Positions 1-6,516 of a stretch of 13,815 nucleotides of DNA are shown here, piece by piece (position 1 is the first letter of the stretch; every line of letters starts with the position of its first letter). The notes below the pieces were generated by a model. It was not told the origin of the DNA. It worked only from the letters and a program-made list of their open reading frames with translations, and did not search any database. The position numbers and the translations under genes were made by a program. The DNA is from Actinomycetes bacterium (GTDB lineage Bacteria > Actinomycetota > Actinomycetes > Mycobacteriales > Mycobacteriaceae), in the NCBI GenBank assembly GCA_023388385.1, contig JAEWGK010000148.1, forward strand, positions 1 through 13,815, in the 5' to 3' direction.

Positions 1-58
1 GCGGACGTGCTACCTTATCCCGCAGCACGGACCCGGGGCCCACCCCGCGGACCGATGA

Positions 59-130
59 AGCTCCGTAGCTCAGTGGAAGAGCGTTCCGTTCACACCGGAA
101 AGGTCGCTGGTTCGAACCCAGTCGGAGCTA
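59..130 (+). tRNA. tRNA-Val (anticodon CAC)
   Basis: A full cloverleaf can be drawn. The acceptor stem pairs 59-65 with 123-129, the D stem 68-71 with 79-82, the anticodon stem 84-88 with 96-100, and the T stem 106-110 with 118-122 around the loop TTCGAAC. The anticodon loop is TTCACAC, giving CAC at 91-93, which reads the valine codon GUG. The discriminator base is A130. The next three bases are CCG, so CCA is not encoded and would be added by the tRNA nucleotidyltransferase. The gene stands alone in the window and is followed at once by a hairpin terminator. Confidence 0.95.
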
Positions 131-135
131 CCGCC

Positions 136-169
136 AGGCCGCGGCCCCGAAAGCGGGGTCGCGGCCTTT
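136..169 (+). terminator. Rho-independent terminator of tRNA-Val
   Basis: A 14-bp stem (136-149 with 154-167, one G-T pair at 144/159) encloses a four-base AAAG loop and is followed by TTT. It begins six bases after the tRNA. It is a strong GC-rich hairpin with a short U tract, as is common in high-GC actinobacteria. Confidence 0.8.
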
Positions 170-238
170 GTCGCCCGCTGCGGCCCATCTGCGCCCCATC
201 TGCGGCGGGGCCGGTGGAGGTCCGCCGGATGCTCGGCG

Positions 239-244
239 TAGCAT
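239..244 (+). promoter_or_regulatory. possible -10 element upstream of copC
   Basis: TAGCAT fits the loose actinobacterial TANNNT -10 consensus and lies about 145 bases before the copC start. No convincing -35 is visible. It is the best promoter candidate in the 220-base gap between the tRNA terminator and copC, but such hexamers also occur by chance. Confidence 0.25.
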
Positions 245-357
245 TTCCTGGTGACGCGGGAACCGTGTGCGCCGCCGGTACGACTACTCACGTGATCAGG
301 TGCGCATGCGCCGCCCGGGTCCGCCCCGGCGCGGATGCGCCGACGGTGCCGCAGACA

Positions 358-373
358 GCCCCATGTACGGGGC
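358..373 (+). promoter_or_regulatory. inverted repeat just upstream of the copC ribosome binding site
   Basis: GCCCC-ATGTAC-GGGGC forms a 5-bp inverted repeat around six bases, ending immediately before the GGAGGAG Shine-Dalgarno (374-380). A second palindrome, GCGCATGCGC, lies at 303-312. Either could be an operator or a leader hairpin. The C4-N6-G4 layout loosely recalls CsoR/RcnR-family operators, but that link is inference only. Confidence 0.3.
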
Positions 374-389
374 GGAGGAGAGATGCCGG

Positions 390-980
390 ATGATGACCAC
401 CATCCGCAGGACCGCCGCGGCCCTCGCGACCGCGGGCGTTCTGGCGGCTGGGGCCGTGGCGGCGCCCGCCGTCACGGGCGCGGGCGCGCCCACGGCGTAC
501 GCCCATGACTCGGTCATCCACTCCGAACCCCCGAACGGCGGCACCGTCGACGAATTCCCCCGCGTCATCCACCTGGTCTTCTCCGGTGAGCCGAAGCCCA
601 ACTTCAACACTGTCGCGGTCAGCGACCAGGCCTCCAAGGAAGTCCTGTTCACGCAGGAGCCCGAGCTCGACGGCCGGAACGTCGTGGTCGAGGTGCCGGA
701 GAACATCAACCCCGGTCCGGGTTCGTACCTGGTCGGGTTCCAGATCACCTCATCCGACGGGCACTCCACCCGCGGCATGGTCACGTTCGCGGTCGGCGAC
801 GGCCATTCCGTGGCCCCAGGCCCGGGCGCGGAGCAGGACCCCACCGCCGGCGAAGGCTCCACGGGCGGCGTGCCCGTCTGGGCTTACGTCGCCGGAGGCG
901 TCCTGGCCGCCCTCGTCATCGCCGTCGTCGCCGGCGTGGCCGTCGCAAAGAAGAAAGAAGAAGGGATTACACCCCAATGA
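390..980 (+). CDS. copC: CopC-domain copper resistance protein, membrane anchored
   Basis: A 196-residue exported protein of the CopC/YobA family, which binds Cu(II) outside the cytoplasmic membrane. Seen: an N-terminal signal peptide (about 1-38) ending in A-Y-A before His39. CopC proteins use the new N-terminal His as a copper ligand, so this cleavage would expose it. The immunoglobulin-like CopC domain spans about 39-136 and contains the S-D-G-H-S segment with Asp123 and His125, the other expected Cu(II) ligands. An acidic/glycine linker follows, then one transmembrane helix (about 162-186) and a lysine-rich tail. There is no CopD permease domain. The start at 390 is chosen for GGAGGAG at 374-380; the ATG at 393 is equally possible. 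The longer reading frame from 267 has no signal-like start. The stop overlaps the next start by 4 nt, implying translational coupling. Confidence 0.88.
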   Translation: MMTTIRRTAAALATAGVLAAGAVAAPAVTGAGAPTAYAHDSVIHSEPPNGGTVDEFPRVIHLVFSGEPKPNFNTVAVSDQASKEVLFTQEPELDGRNVVVEVPENINPGPGSYLVGFQITSSDGHSTRGMVTFAVGDGHSVAPGPGAEQDPTAGEGSTGGVPVWAYVAGGVLAALVIAVVAGVAVAKKKEEGITPQ

Positions 981-1648
981 CGATCCACCGCTCCACCCGC
1001 ATCCTCGCCGCAGGCACCGCCGCCCTCGCGCTCGCGCTGGCCGGCTGCTCCGCCGATGACGCCAAGGACGCGGCCTCCGAGGCCACCTCCGCGGCCACCG
1101 GCGCCGCCGAGCAGGCGTCCTCCGCCGCCGCCGACGCGACCGACCAGGTCAAGGGCGAGGCCTCCGTCGAGCTCTCCGACTTCTACGTCAAGGAGATGCC
1201 GGAGGGCAAGCAGATGACCGGCATCTTCGGCACCCTCACCAACACCACCGACAAGGACATCACCATCACGTCCTTCAAGGTCGAGGGCATGCCGGAGGGC
1301 ACCACGTTCGAGCAGCACGAGACCAAGGACGGCGTCATGTCCGAGGTGCCGGAGGGCCTGACCATCCCGGCCAACGGCACGCTCGAGCTCGCCCCGGGCA
1401 GCTACCACTTCATGATCATGAACGCCACCAAGCCGCTGCTGTCCGGCGACGAGGTCACGATGGTCCTGGAGTTCTCCGACGGCTCCAAGGTTGAGGAGAA
1501 CATCACGGTCCGCGCCCAGGCCGCCGGTGAGGAGGACTACGGCAGCGACGGCCAGCTGGTTAACCCGGGTGGCGACACAGAGGGCACGAGCCACGAGGGC
1601 CACGACCACGGTGACATGGGCGAGGGCCACGAGGGCCACCACCACTAG
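977..1648 (+). CDS. PCu(A)C-family copper chaperone lipoprotein with His-rich tail
   Basis: A 223-residue lipoprotein. The signal peptide ends in the lipobox L-A-G-C with Cys24 as the lipidated residue. A long Ala/Ser/Asp linker (about 25-62) follows, then a PCu(A)C (former DUF461) domain at about 63-180. Likely Cu(I) ligands are His114 and Met121 (H-E-T-K-D-G-V-M) and the H-x-M pair His144/Met146 in S-Y-H-F-M-I-M. The spacing differs slightly from the classical H-x10-M-x21-H-x-M. The last 20 residues hold seven His in H-E-G-H-D-H-type repeats, a second possible metal site. The family delivers Cu(I) to secreted or membrane cuproproteins such as cytochrome oxidase. The start at 977 overlaps the copC stop (ATGA), so the two are probably co-translated. 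Sco proteins, the usual partners, are not in the window. Confidence 0.87.
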   Translation: MTIHRSTRILAAGTAALALALAGCSADDAKDAASEATSAATGAAEQASSAAADATDQVKGEASVELSDFYVKEMPEGKQMTGIFGTLTNTTDKDITITSFKVEGMPEGTTFEQHETKDGVMSEVPEGLTIPANGTLELAPGSYHFMIMNATKPLLSGDEVTMVLEFSDGSKVEENITVRAQAAGEEDYGSDGQLVNPGGDTEGTSHEGHDHGDMGEGHEGHHH

Positions 1649-1665
1649 CCGACGCCACGCCGGCC

Positions 1666-1709
1666 CCGGAGCGGGTCCGGCGCCGCGTCCGGGCGGCGCC
1701 CGCTCCCGG
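1666..1709 (+). terminator. terminator-like hairpin after the PCu(A)C gene
   Basis: A perfect 8-bp inner stem (1679-1686 with 1693-1700, loop GTCCGG) is extended by an outer stem (1666-1673 with 1701-1709, one bulged C) across a five-base internal loop. It starts 17 bases after the stop codon at 1648. There is no U tract, so it may be a U-less terminator or an mRNA-stabilising hairpin. Confidence 0.45.
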
Positions 1710-1738
1710 AGACCCGGGCGGCGGGCGCCGTCCGCGTA

Positions 1739-1756
1739 TCCGGGGCGGCCCCCGGA
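1739..1756 (+). promoter_or_regulatory. 7-bp hairpin upstream of the DyP peroxidase gene
   Basis: TCCGGGG (1739-1745) pairs perfectly with CCCCGGA (1750-1756) around a CGGC tetraloop. It lies about 90 bases before the peroxidase start and could be a second terminator hairpin for the preceding genes or a leader element. There is no U tract. The rest of the 195-base gap shows no clear promoter. Confidence 0.3.
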
Positions 1757-1843
1757 CGTGCGGGGCCGTCGTCACGCAACAGACGGACCCACCACCAGCT
1801 ACGCGCCGATGCGCGAACATTCGAACGGAGGAGAACAGGCCAC

Positions 1844-3073
1844 ATGAACAGCAACCTTCCCCGCCGCCGCTTCCTCGCCGGCTTCGGGGCCGCGGCCGGC
1901 GCCACTGCCGCGGCTGCGGGAGCCGCCCCCACGGCAGGGGCGCTGTCCTTCTCCCCGAAGGAGGAGTCGAAGGAAGCCCCTCCGCTGCAGGATGACATCA
2001 TCCCGTTCGACGGCCGCCACCAGGCGGGCATCTCCACCGCGCAGCAGGCCCACGCGTGGTTCATCGCCTTCGACATCAGGGAGGGCGTCGGCCGCGAGGA
2101 GCTGGGTCGCCTCATGCGAGTGTGGACCGACTCGGCCCGCCGCATGACGCAGGGCATCCCCGCGCCGACGGACCTCGAGCCGGAGATGCTCTTCTCCGTC
2201 GCCGGACTGACCATCACCGTGGGCTTCGGCCGCCAATTCTTCGCGGCCGCGAAGCGCGAGGACATGGCCCCCGAATGGCTCGGACCGCTGCCGGAGTACC
2301 AGCACGACCAGCTTCGCGACGAGTGGAACGACGGCGACATCCTGCTCCAGATCTGCTGCGACGACCCGATGACGCTGTCGCATGTGTCGCGGTTCATGAT
2401 CAAGGACGGCGCGACCTACGTGACGCCGCGCTGGACCCAGATCGGGTTCCTCAACGCCCGCGGCTCCTTCGAGCCGGGCCAGACCCCGCGCAACCGCTTC
2501 GGTCAGCTCGACGGCACCGTGAACCCGCGGACTGAGGAGGAGTACGACCGCATCGTGTGGATCCAGGATGGTCCGCAGCACCTGCGGGGCGGCACCGCGC
2601 TCGTCCTCCGCCGCATCGAGATGGACATCGATGGCTGGGACATCCTGGACCGCGGGTCGCGCGAGGAGGTCGCCGGTCGCAGACTCGACACCGGCGCGCC
2701 CCTGGGCCAGGAGAACGAGCACGACCCGGCGGACCTGTCCAAGACCGACGAGTACGGCCTGCCCGTCATCGACCCGCGGTCCCACATGGCCCGCTCGATG
2801 CCGGAGGACGGCAAGCCCGGGCTGCAGATGCTGCGCCGGCCCTACCAGTACGACCTGCCGCCGGACCCGAACGGCCGGTTCACGTCCAACACCGGCCTCA
2901 TCTTCGCGGCCTACCAGAAGGACCCGCTGCTGCAGTACCACACAGTGCAGCTGCGCCTCGACGAGGCCGATCGCCTCAACGAGTGGATCTTCCACATCGG
3001 CTCCGCCGTCTTCTTCATCCCGCACGGCGTCAACGCCGACGGCTGGTGGGGCCAGGACATCCTGGAGGACTGA
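1844..3073 (+). CDS. Tat-exported DyP-type haem peroxidase (EfeB-like)
   Basis: A 409-residue dye-decolourising peroxidase. It begins with a twin-arginine signal (R-R-R-F-L-A-G at residues 7-13, then an Ala-rich stretch to about 33), so it should be exported folded with haem. Family hallmarks: G-Q-L-D-G-T (220-225) carries the distal Asp223; His314 in R-S-H-M-A-R is the likely proximal haem ligand; Arg332, 18 residues later, fits the distal Arg; the C terminus has F-H-I-G-S-A-V-F-F-I-P. Relatives use hydrogen peroxide to oxidise bulky substrates; EfeB relatives are reported to act on haem or iron. The start has GGAGGAG at 1827-1833. EfeU and EfeO, usual partners of EfeB, are absent. The neighbours are copper proteins, as with the copper-linked DtpA of Streptomyces. 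The exact substrate cannot be read from the sequence. Confidence 0.9.
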   Translation: MNSNLPRRRFLAGFGAAAGATAAAAGAAPTAGALSFSPKEESKEAPPLQDDIIPFDGRHQAGISTAQQAHAWFIAFDIREGVGREELGRLMRVWTDSARRMTQGIPAPTDLEPEMLFSVAGLTITVGFGRQFFAAAKREDMAPEWLGPLPEYQHDQLRDEWNDGDILLQICCDDPMTLSHVSRFMIKDGATYVTPRWTQIGFLNARGSFEPGQTPRNRFGQLDGTVNPRTEEEYDRIVWIQDGPQHLRGGTALVLRRIEMDIDGWDILDRGSREEVAGRRLDTGAPLGQENEHDPADLSKTDEYGLPVIDPRSHMARSMPEDGKPGLQMLRRPYQYDLPPDPNGRFTSNTGLIFAAYQKDPLLQYHTVQLRLDEADRLNEWIFHIGSAVFFIPHGVNADGWWGQDILED

Positions 3074-3078
3074 TGAGG

Positions 3079-3115
3079 CCGCGCGGCTCGCGTGCTCGTC
3101 CCCGCGCGGCTCGCG
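3079..3115 (+). repeat. direct repeat of 14 bases after the DyP gene
   Basis: CCGCGCGGCTCGCG occurs at 3079-3092 and again at 3102-3115, 23 bases apart, in the gap between the peroxidase and thrS. The second copy supplies the left arm of the hairpin at 3100-3142, so the first copy could compete for pairing. It may simply be a local duplication. Confidence 0.5.
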
Positions 3116-3142
3116 GCAGCGCCCCCGAGCGTTCGCGCGGGG
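3100..3142 (+). terminator. terminator-like stem-loop between the DyP gene and thrS
   Basis: CCCCGCGCG (3100-3108) pairs perfectly with CGCGCGGGG (3134-3142). Inside, GCTCG (3109-3113) pairs with CGAGC (3126-3130), leaving a three-base bulge (3131-3133) and a 12-base loop. It starts 26 bases after the DyP stop. There is no U tract, so termination is inferred from position and strength. Confidence 0.5.
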
Positions 3143-3150
3143 CCACGGGG

Positions 3151-3156
3151 TAAGGT
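3151..3156 (+). promoter_or_regulatory. candidate -10 element of thrS
   Basis: TAAGGT matches the actinobacterial TANNNT pattern and lies 68 bases before the thrS start, just after the terminator-like hairpin. A -35 would fall inside that hairpin and is not convincing. The hexamer overlaps the start of the inverted repeat at 3154-3179, so a protein bound there could block it. Confidence 0.35.
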
Positions 3157-3190
3157 GACCTCCGTCCGCGGGGGTCACCAGGTATGTGAC
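3154..3190 (+). promoter_or_regulatory. inverted repeat plus third half-site in the thrS leader
   Basis: GGTGACC (3154-3160) and GGTCACC (3173-3179) are perfect inverted copies. Including TCC/GGG they give a 10-bp stem with one G-T pair and a six-base loop (3164-3169). A third related copy, TGTGACC (3185-3191), follows. The elements sit between the candidate -10 and the thrS ribosome binding site. This could be an operator with two or three half-sites, or a leader hairpin. No T-box features are apparent. Confidence 0.4.
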
Positions 3191-3223
3191 CTTCCGCCCG
3201 AGTACCGAAGGAGAACCCTCCCC

Positions 3224-5283
3224 GTGACCACCGCCATATCCACGCCCGCCCCGTTCACCGTGCCCGCCGGCGTCACAGCCGGCGAGGCGATGCGGGAGCT
3301 GGAGCTGCCGAACAAGGGCCCCGACGCCATCGTCTGCGTCCGGGACGCGTCCGGCCAGCTCCGTGACCTCAGCTACGCCCCCGACTCGGAGGAGACCGTC
3401 ACCCCGGTCCCCGCGAACACCGAGGACGGCCGCGGCGTCATCCGCCACTCCTGCACCCACGTGCTGGCGCAGGCGGTCCAGGCCGAGTTCCCGGGCACGA
3501 AGCTGGGCATCGGCCCGGCCATCGAAAACGGCTTCTACTACGACTTCGACGTTGAGGAGCCGTTCACGCCGGAGGATCTCAAGCGCATCGAGAAGCGCAT
3601 GAAGAAGATCATCAAGTCCGGGCAGCGCTTCGAGCGCTTCGTCTTCGACGGCTCCGCCGACGCCGCGGAGCAGCTCGCCGACGAGCCGTACAAGCTCGAG
3701 CTCATCGAGGACAAGGCGAAGGGCGTCGTCGCGGACCACGAGGATGCGAACGTCGACGTCGGCGGAGCCCAGCTGACCGGCTACCGCAACGTCAACCCCC
3801 GCACGGGCGAGACGGTGTGGTTCGACCTGTGCCGCGGCCCCACGTGCCCACGACCCGCTACATCCCGGCCTTCACCCTGACCCGTTCCTCCGCCGCCTAC
3901 TGGCGCGGCGACCAGTCGAAGGCTGGCCTGCAGCGCATCTACGGCACCGCGTGGGAGTCCAAGGAGGCGCTCGACCACCACCTGGACATGCTCCTGGAGG
4001 CGGAAAAGCGCGATCACCGTCGGCTGGGCACGGAGCTGGACCTGTTCAGCTTCCCGGACGCGATCGGCTCCGGCTTCCCGGTGTTCCACACCAGGGGCGG
4101 CATCATCCGTAACGAGATGGAGCAGCATTCGCGCCGCCGCCACATCGAGGCCGGCTACGAGTTCGTCTACACGCCGCACGTGACCAAGGGCGAGCTGTTC
4201 AAGCAGTCCGGCCACCTGGACTGGTACTCCGATGGAATGTTCCCGCCCATGCAGCTGGACGGCGAGTACGACGAGCACGGCACCTGCGTCAAGCAGCCGC
4301 AGGACTACTACGTCAAGCCGATGAACTGCCCGATGCACAACCTGATCTACAGCTCCCGCGGGCGTTCGTACCGTGAGCTGCCGATCCGGATGTTCGAGTT
4401 CGGCACGGTCTACCGCTACGAGCAGTCGGGCGTCGTCCACGGCCTGACCCGCGCCCGCGGGTTCACGCAGGACGACGCGCACATCTACTGCACCGAGGAG
4501 CAGCTGGAGAAGGAGCTCACGGACGTCCTCGAGTTCATCCTGTCGCTGCTGCGCGACTACGGGCTCGACGACTTCTACCTCGAGCTGTCGACGAAGGACG
4601 ACGAGAAGTTCGTCGGCTCCGACGACATCTGGGAGCGCGCGACGTCCATCCTGGCGTCGGTCGCGGAGAAGTCCGGCCTGGAGCTCGTCCCGGATGCGGG
4701 CGGGGCCGCGTTCTACGGCCCGAAGATCTCGGTCCAGGCGCGGGACGCCATCGGCCGCACGTGGCAGATGTCGACGGTCCAGCTGGACTTCAACCTGCCC
4801 GAGCGCTTCGGCTTGGAGTACACCGCCCCGGACGGCTCCAAGCAGCGCCCGATCATGATCCACCGCGCGCTGTTCGGCTCGATCGAGCGCTTCTTCGGCG
4901 TGCTCCTGGAGCACTACGCCGGCGCGTTCCCGGCGTGGCTGGCCCCGGAGCAGGTCGTCGGCATCCCCGTGTCCGACGACTGCGTGCCGCACCTGGAGAA
5001 GTTCACGGCGGCGCTGACCGCCCGCGGTCTGCGCGCCTCCGTCGACGTCTCCGACGACCGCATGCAGAAGAAGATCCGCAACCACACCACCGGCAAGGTG
5101 CCGTTCATGGTGCTGGCCGGCCACCGCGACGTGGAGGCGGGGGCGGTGTCCTTCCGCTTCCTCGACGGCTCCCAGGTCAACGGCGTGCCGATGGACGAGG
5201 CGGCGGACATCGTCGCCGCGTGGGTCGCCGACCGCGTCAACGACCAGCCGAACGCGGAGAACATCGGGGCCCGGCGTGGCTGA
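3224..5283 (+). pseudogene. thrS: threonyl-tRNA synthetase, reading frame broken by one missing base
   Basis: ThrRS charges tRNA-Thr. The gene starts at GTG 3224, with GAAGGAG at 3207-3213. Frame one (3224-3880) encodes the TGS domain and most of the editing domain, with H-S-C-T-H (His75, His79) and Cys203. It then reads out of frame to a stop at 3880. The rest (about 3841-5283) is in the next frame and is intact. It has the class II motifs: motif 1 near G-F-P-V-F-H, motif 2 R-Y-E-Q-S-G, and motif 3. The zinc ligands lie in M-N-C-P-M-H, D-D-A-H and I-H-R-A-L-F-G-S, and the anticodon-binding domain follows. Restoring one C in the run at 3838-3841 gives the expected C-R-G-P-H-V-P-T-T and a 686-residue protein of normal length. 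The residues are otherwise conserved, so this is more likely a sequence error than decay. The HIT gene starts within its last 8 bases. Confidence 0.85.
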
Positions 5284-5833
5284 CGGGGACGCCTTCGTCG
5301 ACCGGGGCGCTGGCGAGCCCGACCGGCTCGAGCGGCTGTGGGCACCGTACCGGATGTCCTACATCGCGGACGGCGGCGCGCGCGACGACGGGGACCCGGA
5401 GAAACGGCCCAACCCGTTCGTCGAGCTCCCGTCGCGGTCCGATGAGGACGCGCTGATCGTCGCCCGCGGCGAGCTGGTCTACTGCGTGCTCAACCTGTTC
5501 CCGTACAACTCCGGTCACATGATGGTGGTGCCGTATCGCCAGGTGGCGAATCTGGAGGACCTCACGGACCCGGAGCTCCACGAGCTCATGGCGTTCGGGC
5601 AGCGGGCCATCCGCACGCTGAAGCGGGTCTCGCACCCGCACGCCGTGAACGTGGGCTTCAACCTGGGCCGGGCCTCCGGCGGGTCCGTCGGCGACCATCT
5701 GCACATGCACGTCGTCCCGCGGTGGGCGGGCGACGCCAACTTCATGACGGTCCTGGACGGGACGAAGGTCCTCCCGCAGCTGCTGCGGGAGACGCGCGCC
5801 CTGCTGGCCGGGGCCTGGGGCGAGGAGGACTGA
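5276..5833 (+). CDS. HIT-family hydrolase, Ap4A phosphorylase-like
   Basis: A 185-residue cytosolic histidine-triad protein. The triad is H-L-H-M-H at His141, His143 and His145, within [12 protein letters not shown]; the middle of such triads carries the nucleophilic His. The fold core runs from about residue 57 (A-L-I-V-A-R-G) to about 160. It closely resembles, as I recall it, mycobacterial Rv2613c, an Ap4A phosphorylase in the same position between thrS and pgsA, so it probably cleaves dinucleoside polyphosphates. The GTG start at 5276 overlaps the end of thrS by 8 nt. It is preferred because the conserved D-R-G-x-G-E...L-W-A-P-Y-R-M segment begins right after it, although the ribosome binding site is weak. 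Since ThrRS can make Ap4A as a side product, coupling to thrS is sensible, but that is inference. Confidence 0.9.
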   Translation: MADGDAFVDRGAGEPDRLERLWAPYRMSYIADGGARDDGDPEKRPNPFVELPSRSDEDALIVARGELVYCVLNLFPYNSGHMMVVPYRQVANLEDLTDPELHELMAFGQRAIRTLKRVSHPHAVNVGFNLGRASGGSVGDHLHMHVVPRWAGDANFMTVLDGTKVLPQLLRETRALLAGAWGEED

Positions 5834-6516
5834 TGCTCAACGCCAGGGCGCGGAAGCCGCTGGCCCGGTTCGTCGAACCTGTCGCGGATCGACTGAACCG
5901 GGCCGGGATCAGCCCGAACGCGGTCACCGTCGCCGGCACCGTCGCCGCCGTCGCGGCCGCGCTGTGGCTCATCCCGACGGGCCACCTGTTCGCGGCGGCC
6001 GTGCTCATGGCGCTGTTCACCGCCTTCGATCTCATCGACGGCACTATGGCGCGGCTGCGCGGCGGGGGCTCGCGCTTCGGCGCGGTGCTCGACGCCAGCT
6101 GCGACCGCATCACCGACGGCGCGCTGTTCGGCGCCGTCGCCTGGTGGGCCTGGTACCACTACGAGGCCCCGGAGCCCCTGGTCGCCGCGACGCTGACGGT
6201 GCTCGTGGCGTCCCAGGTCATCTCCTACGTCAAGGCCCGCGCGGAGGCCTCGGGCTTCACGGTCGACGGCGGGCTGGTGGAGCGCGCGGAGCGCCTCATC
6301 ATCGGCCTGCTGGGCATCGGCCTGCAGGGCCTCGGCGTGCCGTACGCGGCCGACGTCGCCATGTGGGTCCTCGCTGCCGGGTCGGTGTTCACCGTCGTCC
6401 AGCGCCTGGCCATGGTCGCCCGGCAGCCGGGCGCCGCGGAGTACATCGCGCCGCCGAAGGGCGCGCAGGACGGCCCGGCCCCCGGCGCCGCCGGAGCGGG
6501 AGCGCAGGGCCGATGA
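5833..6516 (+). CDS. pgsA: phosphatidylinositol phosphate synthase (CDP-alcohol phosphatidyltransferase)
   Basis: A 227-residue integral membrane enzyme with about five or six hydrophobic segments. The complete CDP-alcohol phosphotransferase signature is present: Asp66-x2-Asp69-Gly70-x2-Ala73-Arg74-x8-Gly83-x3-Asp87-x3-Asp91. In Mycobacteriales the homologue in this operon joins CDP-diacylglycerol to inositol 3-phosphate, giving phosphatidylinositol phosphate, the first step towards PI, PI-mannosides and lipoarabinomannan. That substrate is assigned here from synteny with pimA and the acyltransferase, since the motif alone cannot separate it from phosphatidylglycerol-phosphate synthase. The ATG shares one base with the HIT stop (TGATG), and the gene's own stop overlaps the next start by 4 nt. 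The last 20 or so residues are an Ala/Gly/Pro-rich cytosolic tail of no recognised function. Confidence 0.92.
   Translation: MLNARARKPLARFVEPVADRLNRAGISPNAVTVAGTVAAVAAALWLIPTGHLFAAAVLMALFTAFDLIDGTMARLRGGGSRFGAVLDASCDRITDGALFGAVAWWAWYHYEAPEPLVAATLTVLVASQVISYVKARAEASGFTVDGGLVERAERLIIGLLGIGLQGLGVPYAADVAMWVLAAGSVFTVVQRLAMVARQPGAAEYIAPPKGAQDGPAPGAAGAGAQGR

Noticed and set aside
181..205. Tandem repeat CCCATCTGCG (two copies, 11-base period) after the tRNA terminator
   Set aside because: Two short copies only, with no spacer structure. It is neither a CRISPR nor an obvious regulatory array.
267..389. Longer copC reading frame starting at 267
   Set aside because: The extra residues are Arg/Gly/Pro-rich and would bury the signal peptide. 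A strong GGAGGAG sits correctly before the ATG at 390/393.
3074..3223. T-box riboswitch in the thrS leader
   Set aside because: The leader is short, and no specifier loop or T-box sequence followed by a terminator/antiterminator pair can be recognised.
1799..3739. A 646-codon open frame on the - strand opposite the DyP gene and thrS
   Set aside because: It is antisense to two clearly recognised genes, has low-complexity Val/Arg/Glu/Leu composition typical of GC-rich shadows, and shows no family motif.
3836..3845. Programmed ribosomal frameshifting in thrS
   Set aside because: No slippery heptamer or dedicated downstream stimulatory structure is evident, and programmed frameshifting is not known for thrS. 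A missing C in a homopolymer is simpler. It remains possible, so the site is reported as a finding.
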